The notes under the pieces: generated by a model
Seen by the model: only the letters and a program-made list of their open reading frames with translations
What the model was told of the DNA's origin: nothing
The model's database searches: none
Made by a program: the position numbers and the translations under genes
Assembly: GCA_964475955.1 (NCBI GenBank)
Contig: CAYYZY010000008.1
Coordinates: 17,028-81,027, forward strand
Length of the DNA stretch: 64,000 nt
Source: DATKZH01 sp964475955
GTDB taxonomy: Bacteria; Planctomycetota; Planctomycetia; Pirellulales; Thermoguttaceae
Direction of reading: 5' to 3'
Part shown: piece after piece, positions 35,833-42,886 of the stretch
Layout: each line of letters opens with the position of its first letter
How positions within the stretch are numbered: the stretch's first letter is position 1

Positions 35833-36639
35833 GTGAAAGAACTCAAAGAGACGGAAATCTCCAGAGCGATCCTCGACGCCTATCACGAGCGGCTGGTCGA
35901 CCGAATCGTCAGCGACGTGATCATCGTGGGGGCCGGACCCTCGGGCATGATGGCGGCGACCCATCTTGCCCGGGCGGGTCTCAAGGTGACGCTGCTGGAA
36001 AAGCGGCTTGCCCCCGGCGGCGGCATCTGGGGGGGCGGCATGGGCATGAGCCACGCCGTCATCCAGGACGACGCATTGCATCTGCTCGACGAGCTCGGCG
36101 TCAACCACGGACCGACCCGCGACGGCCTCCATGCGACCGACGCGATCGAGCTGGCCGCCGCGCTCTGCGTGAAGGCCATCCAGGCGGGAGCGGCCCTGTT
36201 CAACCTGATGACCGCCGAGGACGTGTGCCTGCACAACGGGCGCGTCACCGGGATCGTGGGAAACCGCACGACCATTGCCGCGGCACTCCCGGTCGACCCC
36301 ATCGTCTTCTCGGCCAAGGCGGTGCTCGATGCGACGGGCCATGAGGCCGCCGTGGTCGAAACGCTTCGCAAGCGAGGGGTGCTCGCCCGTTCGGCGGGCG
36401 CCGCGCTGGGCGTCGAAGGCCCGATGGACGCGTCGTCCGGCGAAGCGTTCGTGGTCGAGAAGGCCGGGGAGGTGTTCCCGGGACTTTGGGTTACCGGAAT
36501 GAGCGTTTGCGCCACGCTGGGCGGCCCGCGCATGGGGCCGATCTTCGGCGGGATGCTCCTTTCCGGCGAACGGGTCGCCGACCTGATCGCTTCGGCGATC
36601 GCCCAAATCGCCCTGCGCGATTCGGCGACACCACTGTAG
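35833..36639 (+). CDS. thi4: Thi4-type thiazole synthase homologue (archaeal-like)
   Basis: 268 residues. The FAD/NAD-binding Rossmann start (VIIVGAGPSGMMAATHLA), the PGGGIWGGGM loop (residues 61-70) and the C-terminal SVCATLGGPRMGPIFGGMLLSG are classic Thi4 features. Thi4 makes the ADP-thiazole precursor of thiamine from NAD, glycine and sulfur. Yeast and plants donate sulfur from an active-site cysteine, while archaeal forms use free sulfide and have histidine there. Here the corresponding region reads ALPVDP (151-156), so residue 153 appears to be proline, neither Cys nor His. A sulfide-dependent or altered reaction is inferred. Start is GTG at 35833 with GGAG upstream. The stop codon lies inside a repeat element (36634-36740). 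Confidence 0.85.
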   Translation: MKELKETEISRAILDAYHERLVDRIVSDVIIVGAGPSGMMAATHLARAGLKVTLLEKRLAPGGGIWGGGMGMSHAVIQDDALHLLDELGVNHGPTRDGLHATDAIELAAALCVKAIQAGAALFNLMTAEDVCLHNGRVTGIVGNRTTIAAALPVDPIVFSAKAVLDATGHEAAVVETLRKRGVLARSAGAALGVEGPMDASSGEAFVVEKAGEVFPGLWVTGMSVCATLGGPRMGPIFGGMLLSGERVADLIASAIAQIALRDSATPL

Positions 36640-36740
36640 GGAACGCCCTCCGCGGCGTTCCGCCGTAGCCGGGATCGCGGAACGGCACAGAGGCCGTTCC
36701 CTACAGTCGCATCGTGCGCGCCGCGGAATCGCGCACGGTC
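36634..36740. repeat. Dispersed palindromic element, copy 1
   Basis: 107 bases that match the reverse complement of 56715-56822 almost throughout. It contains inverted ends CTGTAGGGAACG and CGTTCCCTACAG (36634-36645 and 36695-36706) enclosing GC-rich hairpin sequence, plus a flank with GGAATCGCGCACGGTC. The left end supplies the last codons and the TAG stop of the thi4 gene. No coding capacity, so it is a non-autonomous, MITE- or REP-like sequence. Confidence 0.75.
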
Positions 36741-36800
36741 GTTTGGGTCGGCGGCGCACCGGCCGGAAAAGCGGAAGCCCCGGCATGACGAGGAGCCATC

Positions 36801-37733
36801 ATGAGCAACCACATATTCGGCCCCGTGCCGTCGCGCCGACTGGGACGATCGCTCGGCGTGGACCTCGTTCCGTTCAAGACCTGCACCTACGACTGCATCT
36901 ACTGCCAACTCGGCCGGACCACCTGCAAGACGGTGGAAACCAACGAGTGGGTGCCGCTGGAGGAGGTCCTCGATCAACTCCAGGAGAAACTTGCCAGCGA
37001 GCCCGACTACGTGACGCTCAGCGGTTCCGGCGAGCCGACCCTCTTCTCGCGACTCGGCGAACTCATCGACGGCATCAAGGCCATGACGCGCGTCCCGGTG
37101 GCCGTGCTGACCAACGGCTCGCTGTTGTGGCAGAAGGAGGTCCGCCGCCAGTTGATGGCCGCCGACTTGGTCGTCCCCTCCCTCGACGCGGGCGATGAAG
37201 CGATGTTCCGGCTCGTCAACCGCCCGCACGAATCGATCTCCCTCGAGCAGGTGTTGGAGGGCCTGATCGACTTTCGCCGCGCGTTCCGGGGGAAGTATTG
37301 GCTGGAAGTCTTCGTGCTGGGGGCCTACACGGGCATTCCCGGCGAGTTGGCCAAGGTGGCCGAGTGCGTCGAGCGCATCCGCCCGGAGCGCGTGCAATTG
37401 AACACGGTCACGCGTCCGCCGGCTGAGAAGCACGCGGTCGGCGTCTCTTCGGAGCGTCTGGGCGAGCTGGCGCCGATGTTCCATCCGGGCGCCGAGATCA
37501 TCGCCGATTTCCGAGGCGTTCACCAACAAGCGGAATTCGCCGCGGGCCGGGAGGAGATCCTGGAGATGTTGCGGCGGCGCCCCTGTTCGGTCGACGACGT
37601 CGCCCAGGGCCTCGCCATGCACCGCAACGAGGTGCTCAAGTACATCGAAGAACTCAACGCCGACGGCCTTCTGGAGGAATCGGTGACCGCCGACAAGCTC
37701 TACTACAAGATCGCGGAAGAGCCTTCGCTCTGA
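36801..37733 (+). CDS. Radical SAM protein with C-terminal winged-helix domain
   Basis: 310 residues. The radical SAM cluster motif is CTYDCIYCQLG (C-x3-C-x2-C, near residues 30-37), preceded by FGPVPSRRLGRSLGVDLVP, which is diagnostic for the COG0731-like Fe-S oxidoreductase group related to TYW1. Core strands YVTLSGSGEPTLFSRLGELI and VAVLTNGSLLW fit the TIM barrel. From about residue 235 a small winged-helix-like domain (ILEMLRRRPCSVDDVAQGLAMHRNEVLKYIEELNADGLL) is appended, which could bind nucleic acid. The reaction is unknown for this group. ATG at 36801 has GAGGAG 7 bases upstream. The next gene starts 15 bases after the stop, so they are cotranscribed. Confidence 0.88.
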   Translation: MSNHIFGPVPSRRLGRSLGVDLVPFKTCTYDCIYCQLGRTTCKTVETNEWVPLEEVLDQLQEKLASEPDYVTLSGSGEPTLFSRLGELIDGIKAMTRVPVAVLTNGSLLWQKEVRRQLMAADLVVPSLDAGDEAMFRLVNRPHESISLEQVLEGLIDFRRAFRGKYWLEVFVLGAYTGIPGELAKVAECVERIRPERVQLNTVTRPPAEKHAVGVSSERLGELAPMFHPGAEIIADFRGVHQQAEFAAGREEILEMLRRRPCSVDDVAQGLAMHRNEVLKYIEELNADGLLEESVTADKLYYKIAEEPSL

Positions 37734-37748
37734 GCGGGGAGACGCGCC

Positions 37749-38216
37749 GTGAGGCGTAACGACAACGACGACGCAGGGCAGCCTACCGAAAACACCGCGG
37801 CGAAGTTGATCGCCCTTTGGGCGGCGCTGCACGACACGATCGTCGGCGCCCTGGAGGACCGGTTGGGGCCAAGCGAGCTTCGCGACGTCCTCTACCAGCC
37901 CCTGTTCGAAGCCGGCCGAAGCGCCGCCGTCGGCGATCGAGCCGACGCCGCCGCGATCGCCGACGAGATCATGGCCGTCGAGCGCGATTTCGAGCTGCGC
38001 GGGCGTGTGCTGGAAAAGGGCCCAAAGCGCGTCGTCCGGGAGGTGACCGAGTGCCCCTGGTCGGGCGTTCGGCCCGCCAGTTGCAGGGTCTTCGCTTGGT
38101 GGATGGAAGGATACTGCCAGGGTCTCAACCCGGCGTTCCGCTATCGCCTGGAGCAACTCATACCCGAAGGAGCCCCGACCTGCGTGTGGTCGATCTCCCG
38201 GCAGACCTCCGGCTGA
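37749..38216 (+). CDS. L-2-amino-thiazoline-4-carboxylate hydrolase-like protein
   Basis: 155 residues, soluble, helical. The C-terminal core REVTECPWSG...CRVFAWWMEGYCQGLNPAFRY matches what I recall of the L-2-amino-thiazoline-4-carboxylic acid hydrolase-like family, whose founding member takes part in cysteine formation from a thiazoline. Cysteines at the CPWSG and SCRVF positions may be functional. Start is GTG at 37749 with a GGGGAG site. It is coupled to the radical SAM gene 15 bases upstream and lies near Thi4, which also deals with a thiazole ring. A shared sulfur-heterocycle theme is tempting but unproven. Confidence 0.7.
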   Translation: MRRNDNDDAGQPTENTAAKLIALWAALHDTIVGALEDRLGPSELRDVLYQPLFEAGRSAAVGDRADAAAIADEIMAVERDFELRGRVLEKGPKRVVREVTECPWSGVRPASCRVFAWWMEGYCQGLNPAFRYRLEQLIPEGAPTCVWSISRQTSG

Positions 38217-38327
38217 CTCACCGTGCGCCGGGTGCCACTGGCTGCTTGTCGGCCAGTGCAATAGGGCTATCAGAAGTAGCGGGCCACGCGGTTTCCGTGC
38301 AGAAATCGTGAAGGAGACTCTCGCCCC

Positions 38328-39074
38328 CTATTCTTCCTTGCGCCACAGGATCGACACGTCGTCGCGCGGGGCGAAGCCCAGGATGCGCTTCGCCTTGTCG
38401 TTGAGGAACTTGGCCTGGGGAACGTCGCCGAAGATGAAGAAGACCTCGCACTTCGAGGGGAGCCGGGCGAGGTCGATTTCCAGGCCCAGGCGAAAGGCCT
38501 CCGCGGCGTCGGTCCAGGTGGCCACGAAGGGTACGCCGCCGGTCTCCGGCTCGAGATCGCCGGCCTCGCGAAAACTGTAGAAGAGATATTCCTGCACGTA
38601 CACGTCGTGCGAGAGCGTGAACGCCCGGCAGATCTCCTGGCCGAGCGACTTGCTCAACGGGTACAAGCCGGTGCCCGGGTGCGGCGGCACGTCGGGCGGG
38701 ATCGCGTGGTCGAACCGCTCATAGCCGGGGCCGGCCACGGTGAAATGCGGCCCGGTGTTGATGACGCGCCGGATGCCGTGCCGCACCGCCGCCTGCATCA
38801 GGTAATGGCAGCCCAGCGTATTGACCCGGAAGGCCAGCGTCGGGTCGCGGCGCACCACCGACAGATTGACGATGGCGTCCATCGCCTCGGAGGCCTCGTT
38901 CACCTGGTCGGGCAGCGTAACGTCGACGTGCCGGAACTCGTGCCCGCCGAACCGCCGCTCGATCTCCGCCGGGGCCGGCTTGATATCCGTGATGCGCAGG
39001 CGATGGTGGGGCGCCAGGGCTTCGACCACGTGAGGCCCCAGGTATCCGTTCGCGCCGATCAGCAATACGTTCAT
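38328..39074 (-). CDS. NAD-dependent epimerase/dehydratase (extended SDR)
   Basis: 248 residues. Intact Rossmann glycine motif LLIGANGYLGPHV at the N-terminus, cofactor aspartate in RITDIKP, and the catalytic YPLSK (Y-x3-K) with the preceding NTGPHFT serine/threonine strand. It probably oxidises or epimerises a nucleotide sugar or related sugar in the cytoplasm; substrate unknown. ATG at 39074 overlaps the stop of the upstream SDR gene as ATGA, so the two are translationally coupled and may work as partners. Confidence 0.85.
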   Translation of the reverse strand: MNVLLIGANGYLGPHVVEALAPHHRLRITDIKPAPAEIERRFGGHEFRHVDVTLPDQVNEASEAMDAIVNLSVVRRDPTLAFRVNTLGCHYLMQAAVRHGIRRVINTGPHFTVAGPGYERFDHAIPPDVPPHPGTGLYPLSKSLGQEICRAFTLSHDVYVQEYLFYSFREAGDLEPETGGVPFVATWTDAAEAFRLGLEIDLARLPSKCEVFFIFGDVPQAKFLNDKAKRILGFAPRDDVSILWRKEE

Positions 39075-39919
39075 GGATTCCGCCCACCGAACTCGGGACG
39101 ATAGCCGAGAATTCTCCGGGCTTTGCCGATGGGAAACCGGGCGCACGGCGACTGCGAGAGAACGTGGAACACCGACCAACGCCCGGGCGTCGCCGTCTCG
39201 TGGTCGACCAGATGGTCCAGGGCCCGGGAAACCGCCTGGGCGGCGTCCCGCGGGTCGACCCATGCTTCGTGCGCGGCCTCCTCGGCCAACGCTTCGGCCG
39301 ACGCCACGCGTCCCAACCGCAGCACGACCACGTTGAGGCGCCCGGCGCGCGCAAATTCGCGGCAGGTGAACTCGCCAAGGTAGTCGGAGAGCGCGCCGGA
39401 ATCGGGCGTCGGCCGGGGACGCCAGTCCTCGTCGACCTGGAAGCGCTCGTCGTAGCCGAAGAGCATGGAAAGCGAACTCAGGTACACGACCGAGCGCACG
39501 CCCTCCTTCGCCGCCGCCTGGAGCAGGTTGTAGGTGCAACGGGTTCGATGATCGATTTCCTCGTCGTGGCCGGCGTCGGGCCCGGGCTCGGCCAGGTGGA
39601 CGACCGCGTCGACCGCCCGGACGGCCCGACCGGTCGCGTCGTCACGATCCAGTTCGCTTCGGACGAACTCGTCGTCGGTCTGCACCGGCAAGGGCGAGGT
39701 CAGCCGGACCCGGTACTCCCGCTTCATTTCGGCCGCAATGGTCCGGGCCAGTTCACTGTGGGCCGAGGTAACGAGGACCTTTCGGCCTGCGCCGTCCGCC
39801 GACGGCCGCCGCTCGCCGGGTTGCGATTCGGCCGCTTCGGAGTCTCCGCACGCCGCCAGGACGTTCGCGCCGCCGGCCCCGAGAAGCCCCGTCGTCCGCA
39901 GGAAATCGCGCCGTTTCAT
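39071..39919 (-). CDS. Tat-exported SDR-fold lipoprotein with degenerate active site
   Basis: 282 residues. It begins with a twin-arginine leader (KRRDFLRTTGLLGAGG) that ends in VLAAC, a lipobox-like site. The rest is an extended-SDR fold (VLVTSAHSELARTIAAE, DAVVHLAEPG, VVYLSSLSMLFGYDE). The usual glycine-rich G-x-x-G-x-x-G is replaced by TSAHSELA, and the expected Y-x3-K reads YLGEF, so neither dinucleotide binding nor catalysis in the normal manner is likely. It may be a binding protein derived from an epimerase. ATG at 39919 gives the complete Tat motif. Coupled by ATGA overlap to the canonical SDR downstream. Confidence 0.78.
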   Translation of the reverse strand: MKRRDFLRTTGLLGAGGANVLAACGDSEAAESQPGERRPSADGAGRKVLVTSAHSELARTIAAEMKREYRVRLTSPLPVQTDDEFVRSELDRDDATGRAVRAVDAVVHLAEPGPDAGHDEEIDHRTRCTYNLLQAAAKEGVRSVVYLSSLSMLFGYDERFQVDEDWRPRPTPDSGALSDYLGEFTCREFARAGRLNVVVLRLGRVASAEALAEEAAHEAWVDPRDAAQAVSRALDHLVDHETATPGRWSVFHVLSQSPCARFPIGKARRILGYRPEFGGRNP

Positions 39920-39986
39920 GGTTCCGGGCTTTCGCTTGCCGTGCTCCGTTCTTCTTCCACGGCCGTACGCCGAAGGCGTTCCGCAT

Positions 39987-40157
39987 CATAGCCCAGGGTT
40001 GCGCAGCTACCCTGGGGTTGCAAGATGCCGCCCCCCCACTTACCCCAACGGGGTTGCGTCCGAGGCAAGGCTCGAAACCACGGTACGCAACCCCTTCGGG
40101 GTAGATGGGCGATGTGAGAACCGCGCCCCCGGGGTAGCTGCGCAACCCCGGGCTATG
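39987..40157. repeat. Nested inverted repeats (REP-like cluster)
   Basis: The outer arms 39987-40017 and 40127-40157 (CATAGCCCAGGGTTGCGCAG and onward) are reverse complements with two mismatches. Inner arms 40041-40058 and 40086-40103 (TACCCCAACGGGGTTGCG) are also reverse complements with two mismatches. The shared GGTTGCG core shows the inner pair derives from the same unit. Sequence of this type, with GGGGTTGCGCAGCTACCCC, is a recurrent intergenic repeat in planctomycetes (recollection). The remaining bases of the 39920-40351 gap show no gene. Confidence 0.75.
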
Positions 40158-40351
40158 AGACACACCCGCTTCGCGGTTAGGGGAACGCAAACCGGCCACG
40201 TCCTTCGCATATGCACGACCTTGCTCTCCGCACGTCTTAGCAGCCCACACGTCCTGTGAATGAAGACGCTACTTCACTTCTCAGGCCGTCCCTCGACCCG
40301 TCCCCCAATAGAGGACCCTGAGCGCATTTTAGGGCCGCGGCCTCGCGTCGT

Positions 40352-40666
40352 CTACACGTGTGAATCGTCCGCCATGAATTCGGCCCACCGCATGTTGAAG
40401 GCGTCGCGCGGATAGACCTGGGCCACGGCCCGCTCCGTGAAAAGGTACTTGCACTCGCTGCGAGCGCAGTATTCCTTGAGCACGGCGTAGGCCCAGTTGA
40501 CGTCCTTCATCTTCCGTTCGGCCTCGGCCTTGTCGGCCGGTTCGTGCCGGTCGGGATGGAACTTGAGCGACAGCCGTTGGTAGGCCGCCTCGATTTCCCG
40601 CGCGCTGGCGGCCTCCTCGAGTTCCATGACCTTTCGGGCTTCATTGATTTCAAAGAACAGGGCCAT
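40352..40666 (-). CDS. J-domain protein (104 aa)
   Basis: 104 residues. The first 70 residues form a J-domain: EAASAREIEAAYQRLSLKFHPDRHEP with the essential HPD (37-39), and ERKMKDVNWAYAVLK as the last helix. This should stimulate a DnaK ATPase. The C-terminal 30 residues (CKYLFTERAVAQVYPRDAFNMRWAEFM) have no glycine/phenylalanine or zinc-finger region, so it is a minimal type III J-protein. ATG at 40666 has little ribosome-binding signal. It lies 73 bases downstream of AcsD on the same strand and could serve cofactor-protein assembly (inference). Confidence 0.85.
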   Translation of the reverse strand: MALFFEINEARKVMELEEAASAREIEAAYQRLSLKFHPDRHEPADKAEAERKMKDVNWAYAVLKEYCARSECKYLFTERAVAQVYPRDAFNMRWAEFMADDSHV

Positions 40667-40739
40667 GGGGTATTCTGCTCCTGGTCACGCCGATACGGCC
40701 GGGCGGCGCCCCGGCACGGGGCGCGTCCGGCGGTCGAGT

Positions 40740-41723
40740 TCAGCCGACCGACACGGTGCGCGCTTCGCCGACGAGCTGGCTGAGCACGCTGCGCACGGTC
40801 TTTACGGCCTCGGGGTGGCACATCACCAGGAGATCGACGCCGCTCTGCAAGAGCGTGGTCGCGGTGACGGCCTCCCAGGCCGGACCGCGCCGGCGCGCCG
40901 GCCCCCAGACGTCGGCGAACTGGTCGTCCGCCTTCGCCTCCTTCGCCCTCCACGCCTCGTAGCCCACGTCGAGGATCACCGGCTGCGCCAGAAGTCGATC
41001 GCCGGAGAGCGCGGCCAGCCGCCCTCGTTCGAGGATGGAGTAGATGTACTCCATGCCGTAGCCGAGCGCCGCCGCGGTCGGGTAGATGACGATGTCTTCC
41101 AGCGGATACCCCATGTCGGTGATGAGGATGTTCACCTGTTTCGTCTTGTTGATGTCACAGGGAGCCAGGGCGATGAGCTTGTGGCCGTACGCCTGGGCGG
41201 CCGCCGTGAGCGTGCGGTAGTCGGCTTCGGTGGCGGCCCCGAGCAGGCAGTTCTCGCCCTGGGTCGCCTCGGCCACCTTCGGCATGACCTTCTGGTCTTT
41301 CTCCGGGAGCAGGCAGCCCCAGACGATCAAAGGGAGGTCCACCGATTCCAGCACGGCCCGGACCGTTTCCACGGCCTCTTCCGGCGAGCGATCGCCCTCG
41401 TCGGGATGCGTGCCGACGAGCCGAAGGTTGACCAGTTCCGCTCCGAGCTCCTCCACCCGACGCGCCCACGCCGCCGGATCGGACCAAACGTCGGCGTAGA
41501 CTTCCTGGAGCGATTCGGGCCAGGTTTCGGGCTCCTTGTCGAACACCTCCATGGCGATGGCGGGCGGGTTGGGCGTCTCGCCGTCGAAGCTCAAGAAGGG
41601 GATGCCCGACGCGCCGCCGAGCGTCACCGTGCGTCCCCGCGTCCCCCCTTCGGCCTCGGTGGCCCCGATCGTCACCGTGCGCAGCCGCCCCGACCATTTC
41701 TCTTGGGCGTCAGAAATCTTCAT
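40740..41723 (-). CDS. acsD: AcsD/CdhD homologue: corrinoid Fe-S protein small (delta) subunit
   Basis: 327 residues, the usual length for AcsD. Strong landmarks are VTIGATEAEGGTRGRTVTLGG at the start (ligand loop), VNLRLVGTHPDE, PLIVWGC, GENCLLGAATEADYRTLTAA, and near the end QPVILDVGYEAWRAKEA and WEAVTATTLLQSGVDLLVM. In the Wood-Ljungdahl pathway this TIM-barrel subunit pairs with AcsC to hold the corrinoid that carries the methyl group from methyl-tetrahydrofolate to CODH/ACS. No acsA, acsB, acsC or acsE is in this window. ATG at 41723 with AGGAGA upstream. It lies between DUF4177 and the J-protein on one strand. Whether it works in acetyl-CoA metabolism or another corrinoid role depends on genes elsewhere. 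Confidence 0.88.
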   Translation of the reverse strand: MKISDAQEKWSGRLRTVTIGATEAEGGTRGRTVTLGGASGIPFLSFDGETPNPPAIAMEVFDKEPETWPESLQEVYADVWSDPAAWARRVEELGAELVNLRLVGTHPDEGDRSPEEAVETVRAVLESVDLPLIVWGCLLPEKDQKVMPKVAEATQGENCLLGAATEADYRTLTAAAQAYGHKLIALAPCDINKTKQVNILITDMGYPLEDIVIYPTAAALGYGMEYIYSILERGRLAALSGDRLLAQPVILDVGYEAWRAKEAKADDQFADVWGPARRRGPAWEAVTATTLLQSGVDLLVMCHPEAVKTVRSVLSQLVGEARTVSVG

Positions 41724-41903
41724 GCGCGATCTCCTGCGGTTGGAGTGTCTTCCGCCAACGGTTGACGGGCCGCGGTCCAGCGGGCTCGCGCGCTCGCCCG
41801 CCGACCGCGCCCGACGAGTTCGCCGCCGGCAAGCGTGCTTCGGCTTGTCGCCGGCGCGAGGCAAGGTGCGCCGGCTCACACTCGAAAACGGCTCGGTCAA
41901 GGG

Positions 41904-42104
41904 TCATTCGGGGTGGGCCCTCGGGCGTTTGAGAAAGCCGTGCCAGACGTCGGACGCTTGGCAATAGACCACGGTGGTCAACTCCCAACCTTCCCTGCCG
42001 ATCTCCATCAATCGGTCGTTGAGCGACTCCGCGGCCGGGGCTTCCAGGCGGCGGTACTCCCATTGCTGCTGCGAGCGAATGAATTCGTTGACGCGCTCCG
42101 ACAT
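41904..42104 (-). CDS. DUF4177-like small protein (66 aa)
   Basis: 66 residues. A WEYRRLEAPAAESLNDRLMEIGREGWELTTVVY core (written here only in part in databases as W-E-Y ... L-N-x-x-G-x-x-G-W-E-L) is the hallmark of DUF4177-type two-stranded ligand or protein-binding modules. No catalytic residues or signal peptide are visible. ATG at 42104 has AAGGAGA 7 bases upstream, a strong start. It precedes the AcsD gene by 180 bases on the same strand and is divergent from the ArsR gene at 42460, so it may be the first gene of the ArsR-controlled leftward transcript. Role unknown. Confidence 0.72.
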   Translation of the reverse strand: MSERVNEFIRSQQQWEYRRLEAPAAESLNDRLMEIGREGWELTTVVYCQASDVWHGFLKRPRAHPE

Positions 42105-42459
42105 GGCGATCTCCTTTTCCCGCGGGATTCCGTTGAACAGGGACTTTCCTCCGTCCGGCGGGCCCGTGACCTGACACATCGTATTTGTACTATATAACCG
42201 AAAACTTATGTCATGGCAACGGCACATGCCGACGCCAGCCCGACACATCGCGTCCGCCGGCCGCTCTGCCCCAAACCGCGCCATCGCCCGACCACGGCGG
42301 CAACGCCCAACCTGCGTGCGCCGAAGGGTTTCCGTGCCGCGCCGGGGGTTCCGATTCGAGGTGACCTTGACGTTTCCGGCGCGTTGCCCTCATACTAATA
42401 ATCGGGCCGTGACACTGACGGCTGGTGACTGCGTAGGGGCCCGGAGAGGTGTTGCCGCG
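42105..42459. promoter_or_regulatory. Divergent control region between DUF4177/AcsD and ArsR
   Basis: 355 bases. It includes a notably AT-rich island around 42180-42215 (GTATTTGTACTATATAACCG) suitable for a leftward promoter toward DUF4177 and AcsD. A second, smaller island lies at 42395-42410 (CATACTAATAATCG) close to the ArsR start. Neither contains an obvious long palindrome, so an operator is inferred only from position. Confidence 0.4.
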
Positions 42460-42825
42460 ATGGAAGAGGCGCAAATCGACGTTTCCTGGGACGAGCGAGC
42501 GCGGTTGTTGCGCGTGATGGCACATCCCATGCGTCTGATGATCCTCAACGCACTTTGCGAACGGCCGCAGTGCGTCAAGGACATCAACTCGCTCGTGCCC
42601 ATCGTGCAGCCGCACCTTTCCCAGCACATGGGGGCGTTGCGCAAGGCCGGGCTGATCGACTGTCACGTGTGCGGGCCGCTGCGCTGCTACTACGTCGTCC
42701 GGCCGACGCTGGTCAAGAAGATGCTTCGGCTTCTCAGCGAGGATCACCCGCCCCGGCTCCGCAGTCGCGACGCCGTGCTCCGCGCCTCGCGCCGTGCCGA
42801 CGAACTGGAGGCCGACACCGCTTGA
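42460..42825 (+). CDS. ArsR/SmtB-family regulator with cysteine-rich wing
   Basis: 121 residues. Winged-helix ArsR fold: RLLRVMAHPMRLMILNALCE at the start, recognition helix QPHLSQHMGALRKAGLI, then the beta-wing. The classical ELCVCDL metal box is absent. Instead cysteines occur at 33, 38, 68, 71 and 76 (ALCERPQC; DCHVCGPLRCYYV), with three packed in the wing. This could sense a metal, thiol-reactive species or persulfide (inference). ATG at 42460 follows GGAGAGG by about 11 bases. It diverges from DUF4177/AcsD and converges with the CoA-disulfide reductase gene, so the AcsD side is the likely target. Confidence 0.85.
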   Translation: MEEAQIDVSWDERARLLRVMAHPMRLMILNALCERPQCVKDINSLVPIVQPHLSQHMGALRKAGLIDCHVCGPLRCYYVVRPTLVKKMLRLLSEDHPPRLRSRDAVLRASRRADELEADTA

Positions 42826-42886
42826 GAGGCCGCCTTCAGGCCCACAGGCGCGACGCGCTTCCCCTCTTGTCGCCGGTCGCGCGGCT

